This document shows, in pieces, positions 41,201 to 49,741 of a DNA stretch of 64,000 bases. This stretch comes from Nocardioides sp. GTDB lineage: Bacteria; Actinomycetota; Actinomycetes; Propionibacteriales; Nocardioidaceae. Position numbers and translations under genes: made by a program. A model generated the notes under the pieces. The model ran no database searches. It worked only from the letters and a program-made list of their open reading frames with translations, and was not told the DNA's origin. The stretch is taken from positions 106,291 to 170,290 of the forward strand of contig NZ_JASLGR010000061.1 of assembly GCF_030150155.1 (NCBI RefSeq), read 5' to 3'. Numbering within the stretch: the stretch's first letter is position 1; every line of letters starts with the position of its first letter.

Positions 41201-43729
41201 GACTCCTCGGCGCAGAACACCAAGGACTCCTTCGAGAAGCCCGAGGACTACGACTTCTCGATGGTCCACTTCACCGACACCCAGTACCTCGCCGAGGGCG
41301 CTGCGGGCGGCACGTACGACAACTGGAACGGCGTGGCCGAGTCCAAGGACGTGATGAAGATCGAGGAGCAGGCGGTCTGGCAGAAGGCCTACACCGCCTC
41401 CACCGAGTGGATCCGCGACAACGCCGCCGCGCGCAAGATCAAGTACACCGCGCACACCGGCGACGTGATCGAGAACGACTACTACGACCCGCTCAAGAAG
41501 GACGGCAACGGCAACCTGCTCTACCCCGGCCTGAACGAGGAGGTCGACAAGGAGCTGGCCTTCACCTCGGGCGCGCACAAGGTGCTCGACGACGCCGGCC
41601 TGGTCAACCAGGTCATCGCCGGCAACCACGACAACCAGCTCGGCGCCGAGACCGGTCCGACCAGCCGGTTCAGCAGCACCTTCAGCGCGGCGCGCTACTA
41701 CGCCTCCTCGAAGCTGTGGCCGGCCGACCAGAAGGCCTCGTTCCACACCTGGGACGAGACCACAGCGGCCGACGGCTCCACCACGGTGGCGGGCAAGGAC
41801 AGCCAGAACAACTACGTGCTGTTCTCCGCCGGCGGGCTCGACTTCGTCGCCGTCGGTCTGTCGTACGGCGTCACCGCCGAGGAGGCCGCCTGGGCGAGCT
41901 CCATCTTCGCCCGGTACCACGACCGCAACGGCATCCTGCTCACCCACGCCTACCTGGCACCCTCGTCGAACCCCGACGGACGCGGCGCGAGCTTCTCCGC
42001 CGACGGCTCGCGGCTCTACAACCAGGTGGTCACCGCCAACCCGAACGTCTTCCTGGTCCTGGCCGGCCACGAGCACGGGGTCGGCACCAACCTCAAGACC
42101 GGTGTCGGCGTGACCGTCGCGCACAACGTCGTCGAGCTGCTGGCCGACTACCAGTTCTACACGGTCTCGGCCGGGGAGCTCTTCCCCGGCAAGGCCGACA
42201 AGAACGGCAACATCGACCTGGACGGGGACGGCACCACCGACCACAAGTCGACCGACCAGCTGCAGTTCGGCGCGAGCTTCCTGCGCCTGCTGCAGTTCGA
42301 CGTGAAGCGCTCCGAGATGCACGTCGACACCTACTCGCCGCTGCTGAAGAACTTCGGCGCGACCGAGTACGACACCGCGAAGCGCTACAACGGCGCCGAG
42401 GACAACATGGTCCTGCCGGTCGACCTCTCCAGCCGCACCACCAGCTTCGGCACCGACGGGCTCACCCTCGTCACGCCGGGCGACACGGTGATCGGCGAGT
42501 CGACGGCGCGCTCGGGGTGGCCCGCCACAGCGACGTGGTCGGGTCTGACCGAGGGCCAGGTCTACGCCTGGACGGCGACCAGCCGGAACGCGGCAGGGGA
42601 GAAGCTCGGCACCGTCGACCAGTTCGGTGGCGTCTTCGTCGCCTCGGCCGGCGGCACCGACGTCACCGCCCCGGTGATCACCGTCCCGGCCACGACCACG
42701 CTGAGTGTGGGGGCGACATTCGACCCGCTGGCCGAGGTGAGCGCGAAGGACAACGTCGACGGTGACGTGACCTCCTCGCTCCAGGTGCTGGGCAGTGTCG
42801 ACACCACCAAGGCCGGCACCTACGCCCTGACCTACCTGGTCAGTGACGCGAACGGGAACCAGGCGATCGCCACGCGCAGCGTGAGCGTGACGGCTCCCAC
42901 CACGCCGAGCAAGGCCGCCACCACGATCACGGCCGGCAACGCGTCGGTGACCTTCGGCGGCTCGCTGACCCTGAGCGCCCAGGTGACGGCCGCGAGCGCG
43001 ACCGGCACCGTCACCTTCATCACCGGGGAGGAGATCTGGTGCACCGCGCAGATCTCAGCCGGGAAGGCCTCGTGCCAGGCGGGCCAGCTGCCGCCGCCGG
43101 GCACGTACGCCGTCCGGGCGGTCTACTCCGGCGACACCACCCACGAGGCGTCGCAGAACGCGCTCGCGGTCGTGGTGAAGGAGGCCACCTCGGCCCTGCG
43201 TGCCACCAGCACGACGGTCCGCTACGGCGCTGCGACCACGGTCGCGGTGAGCGTCACCGGGGCGACCAGCGGCACCGTCACCCTGACCGAGGCGGGCCGG
43301 ACCCTTGGCTCGGCGCCGATCAGCGGCGGCGTGGCACGGATCGGGCTGGCGGCGCGGAGCCTGCGGCCCGGCGCACACCGACTGGTGGCGACGTACGCCG
43401 GCACGGGGACGGTCTCGGGATCGAGCACCACCCTCACGGTGAACGTGACCAAGGTGTCCTCGGCCGTCCGGCTCTCGGTCGTGAAGGCCAAGGCCGGCAA
43501 GGTCACCGTCCGGGTCCAGGTCACCGCGGCGGGCCTCAGCCCGACGGGTGTGGTCACGGTGAAGGTCGGTCGCAAGACGCGGACCGTGACGCTGCGTGGC
43601 GGCGCCGCGAGCGTCACCGTCACCGGCCTGGGCAAGGGCAGGACCAAGGTCACCGCCGGCTACGCCGGTGACGCCCTGACCGCGGCCTCGGCGACCTCCA
43701 CCACGGTCGTGGTGAGACGCGGCCGCTGA
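38288..43729 (+). CDS. Large secreted LamG x3 / metallophosphoesterase / Ig-repeat protein
   Basis: A 1813-residue exported protein with GTG start at 38288 behind GAAGGAGAT. Order: signal peptide (1-35, ending VPASAA), three LamG/concanavalin-like domains (about 55-270, 285-475, 485-690; each contains WYHT/WYTT and LYVNGVLA-type strands), an Ig-like domain, then a calcineurin-like phosphoesterase (about 985-1400). The metal ligands are Asp997 (HFTDTQ), Asp1059 (GDVIEN), Asn1113-His1114 (GNHD), His1220 (THAY) and His1261/His1263 (GHEHG). A DUF5011/HYR-like domain and three Ig-like repeats end the protein. No LPxTG motif or membrane anchor is seen. An extracellular phosphatase or nuclease that binds glycans is inferred. 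Confidence 0.85.
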   Translation: MRSRRSLTGWLQRAATAAVGVAVAVTALMDVPASAATPTPIAPASTVMAALPAAAPAALPVADILDVDGTDGASPFKDKAAGRAGVVYGAPTAANDASLKRSVATFDGTKDAVVFPLADAWKAETSPNITQSVSIECVFRFEGTLPTTAEKDVCSGKQAGGYTIRVSGGNIQAQMYVGGAYQYASAPLATNTWYHTVATYDGTAVRLYVNGVLAATTPVSGTVTPPPGGYFALGADSSTTGTAEFHAPVSIALARIYSAPLAASSVAALATAVGLTPKAPTPDVLDVDFSTGAPRETAASMAATTWGTPTYRTNADLQAGVMAVDGVDDAVSFADFAGQWSKLGSAFTVECVFRVDQALPVTGEKDLCSDKEAGGLSIYVNGATLGTMAYIGGGYKTVTTPIDGERWYHALSVWDGSTLSLYLNGVLASSTAATGALTVPPNATARHFVIGGDASPNGIVAQWAPPSSYAAAGVFSRAVNAAEAKLLAGQWNTTPPAPKADIVDVDFADGTSVDHAQNLTVTRLGDPQIGTEEALDKKVGTFDGSDDAYAYAFGNEWSKLAGGFSLECTFRFNGTQPAATENAICSDKESGGFATVVNSSGLTFMAYVGGSYKSVSVPINTGQWYTTLATWDGTTIKLYVDGVLAGSVAASGTLGLPSGDAKTALMLGADTNTNAVGQFFGAATVATMRVFGRALGAADAIGLNVAALGDHRDAGVELVSTTPKRGALVSSPVEFDATITHVGSATRWRYTLDGATITPGQRIGAGLSAGTHTIAISATDVFGKAISWTVTFTSTTIPTGTGTQTGQGKGKVTLSAIAESNDGSDVTTTFKRANATAASGGFSGVVPVLPSTLDFTYTHGATISGSAVPDGKTLDSPSTGQIPFQRFDMTLPSSVDGQEIVWSGVVDPERSVSLRAWNVATGAWSVLGTARGTAEGDTTLSGAVRPTMLDKGVVHVLVTGDDPFADDLSPHDSSAQNTKDSFEKPEDYDFSMVHFTDTQYLAEGAAGGTYDNWNGVAESKDVMKIEEQAVWQKAYTASTEWIRDNAAARKIKYTAHTGDVIENDYYDPLKKDGNGNLLYPGLNEEVDKELAFTSGAHKVLDDAGLVNQVIAGNHDNQLGAETGPTSRFSSTFSAARYYASSKLWPADQKASFHTWDETTAADGSTTVAGKDSQNNYVLFSAGGLDFVAVGLSYGVTAEEAAWASSIFARYHDRNGILLTHAYLAPSSNPDGRGASFSADGSRLYNQVVTANPNVFLVLAGHEHGVGTNLKTGVGVTVAHNVVELLADYQFYTVSAGELFPGKADKNGNIDLDGDGTTDHKSTDQLQFGASFLRLLQFDVKRSEMHVDTYSPLLKNFGATEYDTAKRYNGAEDNMVLPVDLSSRTTSFGTDGLTLVTPGDTVIGESTARSGWPATATWSGLTEGQVYAWTATSRNAAGEKLGTVDQFGGVFVASAGGTDVTAPVITVPATTTLSVGATFDPLAEVSAKDNVDGDVTSSLQVLGSVDTTKAGTYALTYLVSDANGNQAIATRSVSVTAPTTPSKAATTITAGNASVTFGGSLTLSAQVTAASATGTVTFITGEEIWCTAQISAGKASCQAGQLPPPGTYAVRAVYSGDTTHEASQNALAVVVKEATSALRATSTTVRYGAATTVAVSVTGATSGTVTLTEAGRTLGSAPISGGVARIGLAARSLRPGAHRLVATYAGTGTVSGSSTTLTVNVTKVSSAVRLSVVKAKAGKVTVRVQVTAAGLSPTGVVTVKVGRKTRTVTLRGGAASVTVTGLGKGRTKVTAGYAGDALTAASATSTTVVVRRGR

Positions 43730-43743
43730 CCCTGCGGCACCAC

Positions 43744-43787
43744 GGGTGCGGGCACGGTGCGGTCTAGACCGCAGCGTGCCCGCACCC
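43744..43787. terminator. Long hairpin after the LamG/phosphoesterase gene
   Basis: A 44-base near-perfect inverted repeat: GGGTGCGGGCACG pairs with CGTGCCCGCACCC and, inside, TGCGGTC with GACCGCA, with one mismatch and a TCTAGA centre. It begins 15 bases after the stop codon. CCTATTTC follows. Confidence 0.75.
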
Positions 43788-43897
43788 CCTATTTCGGACG
43801 ATGTCGACGCTCTGTGGCACCGGATACCGAAAATTTGGCGTTCTTTGCCGTCATACCTGCGACCGGGCCCAGTTACTCCCTACATAGGGACCAACGT

Positions 43898-43932
43898 CCC
43901 CATGCTGCAACCGAGCAGCTGGGGCCTTTTTT
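43898..43932 (+). promoter_or_regulatory. Terminator-type attenuator just ahead of the adhesin-sortase gene
   Basis: CCCCA-t-GCTGC (43898-43908) pairs with GCAGC-TGGGG (43915-43924) and is followed by CC and TTTTTT. The start codon lies only 13 bases after the T-run, with a GGGGGA ribosome site between. A competing pairing of GGCCCAGTT (43866-43874) with AGCTGGGGCC (43918-43927) is possible and would break the terminator. The layout is that of a leader attenuator, not of a terminator for the upstream gene, which already has one at 43744. Confidence 0.6.
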
Positions 43933-43944
43933 CTGGGGGATGCA

Positions 43945-46900
43945 GTGATCGGAAGCTGGAAACGACGCCTGATGGCGGGGACCGTGACCGGTGCCCTGAC
44001 CGTCGGCATGATGATGTGGGGCGCACCTGCTCATGCGGCAGGTGAAGCACTCACCGTCACGTTGTCACAGACCACCGGCACAGCGCCGTTCGACACGACG
44101 GCAGGCGCGACGGACACCAACGGCCTGGACCTCAACGACAGCAACGACGTGGTGCGGACAAACGACACCGTCACCTACAACGTCGGCGTCCGGTACGAGG
44201 GCGGTGCCCAGACCAACCCGACGATCACCTTCACCCTGCCCCGGGGCGAGGAGCTGACCAGCCTCCCGGCCTGGTGCAAGAGCGGCTCCTCGGTCACCCC
44301 GGCCAGCCTCCCCGCCCCGACCGTCCCGGTGACCGCCACCTCGTGGACGACGCTGCCGCAGCAGACGGTGGTCTGCATCGTGGCCGGCGAGACCCAGGGC
44401 ACCTCGCGCAACTACCCGTTCATCAGCAAGGTCCGCCCCGAGGTCCCGAACAACACCGTGCTCGGCCCGGTCTCGGCGAACGTCACCTCGGACCAGGTGA
44501 CCGCCGCTGTGACCACGCCCACGGTGCAGCACACCGTCTCCTCGGCACCGCGGGTGGACCTCTCCAAGCGGCTTGCCTCGACCTCCAACACGTCAGGGCC
44601 AGTCGGCACCGGTTGGTCGGTGTGCAGCTTCGACAAGACCCAGAGTTGTCTGCTGCAGACCTACCCGATCACGATGAGCGTGCCCAGCGGAGGCAAGGGC
44701 GGAGCACCCTTGGCCTCGCCGATCACCTTCACGGACGATCTTTCCCCCGATGTCTTCTACGGCCCGGGTACGACGTCCTCGGCGGCGTGGACGGCCGCGG
44801 GCGCCAACGCCACCACCAAGTACGCCCCTCGCTTCACCGAATGCGGCGGCGGACAGTACATGTTCCCGTGGGCGCTGCCCAACGCGACCATGACGGTTGC
44901 CGGCGCGACCACCGACAACTCGGTGCGTAACTCCGGGACGATGAAGTGCACCCAGTCAGCGCCCGGACAGCCGGTCAGCATCACCGTGACCGGCACCGAC
45001 ACCACGGCGTACACCGTGCCCAGCACCGATCACAACGGCAACGCGCTCGACGCCAGCCTCGGTCTGATCATCTCGCTCTACATCCGGGTCGAGGTCCCGC
45101 TCCAGGCGGTCAAGGACCTCGGCATCGACGACGGCGGCACCTGGGCCCTCAACACGCACAACAACCTGACCAACCTCAATGCCACCAGCGTCACCGGTCA
45201 GCCAGCCATCGAGACCGACCCGGCCAACAACCGTCGCGACCTCAACATTCGCGCCGAGCGTGGTGGCCCCGGCGGTATCACCAAGGCGTTCGTCGGCATC
45301 ACCGGCAAGCCCGGCAACACTCCCGCGAGCAGCTTCTCGCCCAACCCCGAGTTCGAGGGCCTGCCCGGCGCGGGCACCTGGCGCGACGGCAACACCGTCG
45401 CGGTCAAGGGCCAGACCGTGCTGAGTGCGGTGACCTACACCCGTCACGGCATCCCGCCGAACGGCGACGACTCCTTCCTCAACACCGTCGAGGTCTGCGA
45501 CACCTGGGACTCCACCAAGCTCCAGCTGCCCGAGACCTTCACCTTCACCGGTGCGACCTCGACCCTGATCCAGCGGCCCTCCAACGGCAATCCGGTGTGG
45601 GCGAGCTACTGGGGTGACGGCACGCCGATCACCAGCCAGACGCCGCGCAACATGAAGGTCCAGTACGGCTACGTCGCCACCCCCGGCAACGGCGCCAGCT
45701 CCGACTGCACCAACTCCGGCTCCACCGCCGTCGCCTGGGCCGACAGCCCGGCCGACGTGCCCGGCGCCACCCTGGTCGACGGCTCCTGGCAGGGCATCAA
45801 CCGGGTGCGGATGTCCTTCACCGACATCGCTCCGCGGGCTACCGACTACTTCCAGTTCAACATGGCCGTCGCGCTGAAGGTCGTCTCCACCGACGCCGTC
45901 GGCACGATCCTGCCGAACTGGGCAAGCTTCGCGGCCCTACCGAAGATCACCACCCTGGATGACGTCGTCTCCAACGCCGCGACCCAGAAGTCCAACTCCG
46001 GCTACAACGCCAGCACCACCACCGGTGGCACCCAGGGCGACCGGCTGATCCTGGGCAAGGTCTCCGCACGGCTGAAGAAGTCGGTGCAGAACAAGACCAC
46101 CGGCGCCTGGGTCTCCTCCGGTGCCTCCTACACCGCCGGTGACACGGTCACCTACCGCCTGGCCCCGAGCATCGTCGCCGACGTCGACGCCGGCCTCTTC
46201 AGCCAGGTGTACGTCGAGGACTGCCTGCCCGTCGACGAGGTGTTCGTCTCCTCGCACCGGGCCAGCGGCGCCGCGATTACGCCGATCCTCGTCCAGTCCG
46301 GTGCCCCCGCGGGCTCCGAGATCACCTGCCCCGCAGGCCGGACCTACATCAAGTGGGACCTGGGGATGAACGAAATCGGTAAGACCATCGACCCGGTGCT
46401 CTACGACGCCGAGCTGCTCGACACCGCGCTGCCGACCTCGACCACCGCCCCGGTCGTCGACTACACCAACACCGCGCTGGTCAGCTCCCCCGACGACGGT
46501 TCGTCGCTCGCTGCCCGCACGGCCAAGGCACAGATCCTGGTCGCGGTGCCCTCGGGCATCAAGATCTCCAAGTCCGTGGACAAGGGCGTCATCGAGCTGA
46601 ACCCGGGCGGTGCCACCCACCCCCGGAAGTTCACCTGGACCGTCACCTTCGCGAACCTGAACAACCCGACCACCGTGGCGAACGCCGACGTGATCGACGT
46701 ACTGCCGGCCAACGGCCTGGGCGGGACGTCCTTCCACGGCACGCTGACGCTGAACTCGGTGACCGTGACGACGGGCACGGGCGCCGGTCTCCAGACCGGG
46801 GCCGCGACCAACGTCACCACCCTGTACACGAAGTCGACGCCCAGCACACTGAACTCGGACCCGACCGACGCCACCAACGCGGCCTCCGGGTCGACGGTGT

Positions 46901-49602
46901 GGTGCTCGGCCGCCGACGGCACCGGCACTGTTGTCTCCGGCAACGGCACCACCGCCGACTGCCCGAGCACGATGGCCCAGGTCACCGGCCTGCGCTTCCA
47001 GCGCCCCGGTGAGTTCAAGCCGACCGACACGCTGCGCGCGATGATCACCCAGACGCCGGCCGACAACCGCGCCGACGACGTCTACGACAACGTCACCTCC
47101 GGCAACGCCACCGGCGTCAGCCAGCCGGTCGGCCCCGCCTCGCGGACCGTCACCGTGATCGGCTCCTCGCTGGGCGACACGGTCTGGCGGGACACCAACC
47201 GCAACGGCCTGCAGGACGCCGGCGAGCCCGGCGTCGCGGGCTTCGCGGTGAAGCTGAGCGGCACCGACGTCGACGGCAATACGATCTCGGCCACGACGAC
47301 GACCAACGCCTCGGGGAAGTACCTCTTCGACAACCTTCCCAGCGGCTCGTACGTCGTCACGTTCGCGCCCGCCAGCCTGCCGGCCGGCACCGCCTTCACC
47401 ACCCAGAAGGTCGGTACCAACGACAAGATCGACTCCGACGGTGACGCCACCACCGGTGTCACCGGGACGATCACGCTGGGCGCCAACACCGCCGACCTCG
47501 ACGTCGACCAGGGCATCATCGAGAAGCCCGGTGCCCTGACCTGGACCAAGACGGACCAGGGCGGCAGCGCGCTGGCCGGCTCGTCGTGGACCCTGACCGG
47601 GCCGTCGTACCCGACCGGCACGACCGTGGCCGACAACGGCCCGCTCGACGCCGACCCTGCCGACGGTGCCTTCAAGGTCACCGGCCTGGACTGGGGCAGC
47701 TACACGCTGACCGAGGCCACCGCCCCGACCGGCTACCAGCTCGACACCACCAGCCACCCGGCGACGGTGGACGGGTCGCACCTGGCCGTCGACCTCGGCG
47801 CGATCAAGGACGCCCCGATCCCCGGGGAGATCGTCTGGACCAAGACCGACGGCCACGGCTACCCGCTGGCCGGTTCGGAGTGGACCCTGACCGGACCCTC
47901 CTACCCGACCGGCACCACCATCGTCGACAACGACCCGCTCGACGCCGACCCGGCCGACGGCGCGCTCAAGGTCACCGGCCTGGACTGGGGCAGCTACACG
48001 CTGACCGAGTCGACCGCTCCGACCGGCTACACGCCGAGCTCGACGACGTACACCGCCGTGCTCGACGCCACCCACCTGAGCATCGACGTCGGAGCGATCG
48101 CCAACACGCCGATCCCCGGTGACCTGACCTGGTCCAAGACCGACGCCGGCGGCGCCGCGCTCGCGGGCTCGGAGTGGACCCTGACCGGACCGTCGTACCC
48201 GACCGGCACGACCGTGGCCGACAACGGCCCGCTCGACGCCGACCCGGCCGACGGCGCGCTCAAGGTCACCGGCCTGGACTGGGGCAGCTACACGCTGACC
48301 GAGACCACCGCCCCGACCGGCTACGTGCTGGACCCGACGGTGCACACCGTCAGCATCGGTGCGACGGCGCTGCACGGTGCCGTCGGCGCGATCGTCAACG
48401 CCCCGACCCCGGGCAGCGTGACGTGGACCAAGTCCGACCCGAGCGGGAAGGCGCTGGCCGGCTCGGTCTGGTCGCTGACCGGCCCGGGCGGGTACGCCGC
48501 CACCATCACCGACAACGGCAGCGGCGACGAGGACCCGGCCGCGGGTGCGTTCAAGGTCAGCGGTCTGGCCTGGGGCAGCTACACGCTGTCCGAGACCAAG
48601 GCCCCGGCCGGCTACATCAAGGCCACCGGCTCCCGGACGGTCACGATCGACGCCACCACCCTGGCCACCACCTTCGGTCCGGTGACCAACTCCAAGGTCG
48701 TCGTGATCCCGCTGAAGAACGCTCCGACGATCACGACCCGGACCTCCGCGGCCCGCGTCACCGTCGGCTCGCCGCTGCGCGACAAGATCACGCTGCGGAA
48801 CTTCACCGCCGGTGGCACCTCGCAGGGCACCGTCCGGCTCTACGGTCCGTACGCCTCCCGGGCGGCCGCGACCTGCCAGCCGGCCAAGCTCGTCGCCACG
48901 CGTCACTTCACCCCGCGCAACGGCACCCAGACGAGCCCGGCCGTGACGGTGAAGGTCGCCGGCTACTACACCTGGGTCGCCTCGACCTCGGCCGACGCCA
49001 AGAACGAGGCCACCACGCACCGGTGTGGTCTGGCCAGCGAGACCACCCTCGTGCACAAGCCGACGTACGGGCACCCGATCGTGGAGGCCGGCTACTCGGG
49101 CATCGAGTACTCGTTCATCCGCGACGTCGCCCGCACCGTGGCCTCGGCCGTCAACACCGCGCGGCTGAGCTACCAGGCGATCGGCGCGAAGGCCACCGCC
49201 ACCCCGGTCGGGATCAGCCGGAACAAGGTCGAGATCCCGTCCAACGTCGCCACCCTCGGCATCATCGGTCGCTCCGCCGGCCTGGGTGACGTCGTCGGCA
49301 CCACCGTGATCGTCGGGCACGTCTCCGACAAGTACGACCGGGCCGGCGCCTTCTACAAGCTGTCGAAGGCCAAGCGCGGCCAGATCATCTCGGTCGTGCA
49401 GGGCGGCACGACGTACCGGTTCAAGGTGACCAGCACGTCGACCTACTCCCGCAAGGCCGGTGCCGGTGTGCCGACCCGGTTCTTCTCCACCACGGGAGCC
49501 CACCGCCTGGTCCTGATCAGCTGCACCGGCAAGGTCCAGCTCGGCGGCGGCCGGTTCCACTACACCCGCAACCAGGTCGTGGTGGCGAAGCCGATCAAGT
49601 AA
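43945..49602 (+). CDS. Giant SpaA-type adhesin with C-terminal sortase domain
   Basis: A 1885-residue exported protein (GTG at 43945; signal peptide ending APAHAA near 32). Residues 35-1070 are repeated beta-sandwich (DUF11-like) surface modules. About 1075-1195 is an SdrD-B-like module (LGDTVWRDTNRNGLQDAGEPG). About 1196-1580 are four SpaA-like prealbumin modules with WTK and YTLTE...APxGY isopeptide motifs. About 1710-1885 is a class E/F sortase fold: His1792 (VIVGHVSDKYDRAGAF), Cys1860 (LVLISCTG) and Arg1875 (HYTRNQVVVA). It has no LPxTG sorting signal and no C-terminal membrane span. A surface fibre that carries its own transpeptidase is inferred; the family normally keeps these on separate proteins. 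Confidence 0.85.
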   Translation: MIGSWKRRLMAGTVTGALTVGMMMWGAPAHAAGEALTVTLSQTTGTAPFDTTAGATDTNGLDLNDSNDVVRTNDTVTYNVGVRYEGGAQTNPTITFTLPRGEELTSLPAWCKSGSSVTPASLPAPTVPVTATSWTTLPQQTVVCIVAGETQGTSRNYPFISKVRPEVPNNTVLGPVSANVTSDQVTAAVTTPTVQHTVSSAPRVDLSKRLASTSNTSGPVGTGWSVCSFDKTQSCLLQTYPITMSVPSGGKGGAPLASPITFTDDLSPDVFYGPGTTSSAAWTAAGANATTKYAPRFTECGGGQYMFPWALPNATMTVAGATTDNSVRNSGTMKCTQSAPGQPVSITVTGTDTTAYTVPSTDHNGNALDASLGLIISLYIRVEVPLQAVKDLGIDDGGTWALNTHNNLTNLNATSVTGQPAIETDPANNRRDLNIRAERGGPGGITKAFVGITGKPGNTPASSFSPNPEFEGLPGAGTWRDGNTVAVKGQTVLSAVTYTRHGIPPNGDDSFLNTVEVCDTWDSTKLQLPETFTFTGATSTLIQRPSNGNPVWASYWGDGTPITSQTPRNMKVQYGYVATPGNGASSDCTNSGSTAVAWADSPADVPGATLVDGSWQGINRVRMSFTDIAPRATDYFQFNMAVALKVVSTDAVGTILPNWASFAALPKITTLDDVVSNAATQKSNSGYNASTTTGGTQGDRLILGKVSARLKKSVQNKTTGAWVSSGASYTAGDTVTYRLAPSIVADVDAGLFSQVYVEDCLPVDEVFVSSHRASGAAITPILVQSGAPAGSEITCPAGRTYIKWDLGMNEIGKTIDPVLYDAELLDTALPTSTTAPVVDYTNTALVSSPDDGSSLAARTAKAQILVAVPSGIKISKSVDKGVIELNPGGATHPRKFTWTVTFANLNNPTTVANADVIDVLPANGLGGTSFHGTLTLNSVTVTTGTGAGLQTGAATNVTTLYTKSTPSTLNSDPTDATNAASGSTVWCSAADGTGTVVSGNGTTADCPSTMAQVTGLRFQRPGEFKPTDTLRAMITQTPADNRADDVYDNVTSGNATGVSQPVGPASRTVTVIGSSLGDTVWRDTNRNGLQDAGEPGVAGFAVKLSGTDVDGNTISATTTTNASGKYLFDNLPSGSYVVTFAPASLPAGTAFTTQKVGTNDKIDSDGDATTGVTGTITLGANTADLDVDQGIIEKPGALTWTKTDQGGSALAGSSWTLTGPSYPTGTTVADNGPLDADPADGAFKVTGLDWGSYTLTEATAPTGYQLDTTSHPATVDGSHLAVDLGAIKDAPIPGEIVWTKTDGHGYPLAGSEWTLTGPSYPTGTTIVDNDPLDADPADGALKVTGLDWGSYTLTESTAPTGYTPSSTTYTAVLDATHLSIDVGAIANTPIPGDLTWSKTDAGGAALAGSEWTLTGPSYPTGTTVADNGPLDADPADGALKVTGLDWGSYTLTETTAPTGYVLDPTVHTVSIGATALHGAVGAIVNAPTPGSVTWTKSDPSGKALAGSVWSLTGPGGYAATITDNGSGDEDPAAGAFKVSGLAWGSYTLSETKAPAGYIKATGSRTVTIDATTLATTFGPVTNSKVVVIPLKNAPTITTRTSAARVTVGSPLRDKITLRNFTAGGTSQGTVRLYGPYASRAAATCQPAKLVATRHFTPRNGTQTSPAVTVKVAGYYTWVASTSADAKNEATTHRCGLASETTLVHKPTYGHPIVEAGYSGIEYSFIRDVARTVASAVNTARLSYQAIGAKATATPVGISRNKVEIPSNVATLGIIGRSAGLGDVVGTTVIVGHVSDKYDRAGAFYKLSKAKRGQIISVVQGGTTYRFKVTSTSTYSRKAGAGVPTRFFSTTGAHRLVLISCTGKVQLGGGRFHYTRNQVVVAKPIK
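47531..48690 (+). repeat. Four tandem SpaA-module repeats in the adhesin gene
   Basis: Four modules of about 95-98 codons begin near 47531, 47824, 48118 and 48412. Modules 1 to 3 share long stretches of identical DNA (for example 47587-47656 against 48177-48246 with a single difference), while module 4 is more diverged. Modules 2-4 end in an Asn (ANTP, VNAP, TNSK) at the usual isopeptide-acceptor site, but module 1 has Asp (KDAP). Confidence 0.8.
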
Positions 49603-49610
49603 CACCCGTC

Positions 49611-49644
49611 GGGGTGGTGCTGCCCGTTCGGGCAGCACCACCCC
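49611..49644. terminator. Hairpin after the adhesin gene
   Basis: GGGGTGGTGCTGCCCG (49611-49626) and CGGGCAGCACCACCCC (49629-49644) form a perfect 16-bp stem 8 bases after the stop codon. A second small stem (CCGCTC/GAGCGG near 49670) follows. Confidence 0.75.
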
Positions 49645-49741
49645 ACCCAGAGGGCCTGCCGGGTCCGCCGCTCGGGAGCGGATCCGGTGGGCCCTCACGC
49701 TTTCCCTTCCTCGGGTCCGCGTTCTCCTTGATACTGGGTCG

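Noticed and set aside
38294..42322. Very long open frame (1342 codons) on the - strand opposite the LamG/phosphoesterase gene
   Set aside because: It is a frame shadow of a GC-rich gene: low-complexity Val/Gly/Arg/Asp composition and no domain, while the + strand frame has clear domains and a signal peptide.
43945..49602. LPxTG-anchored pilin
   Set aside because: No LPxTG-like motif, hydrophobic span and positive tail occur at the C-terminus; the C-terminus is instead the sortase-like domain.
45937..49698. 1253-codon open frame on the - strand opposite the adhesin gene
   Set aside because: Same reason: composition of a complement-strand shadow, no motifs, and the + strand encodes recognisable SpaA and sortase modules.
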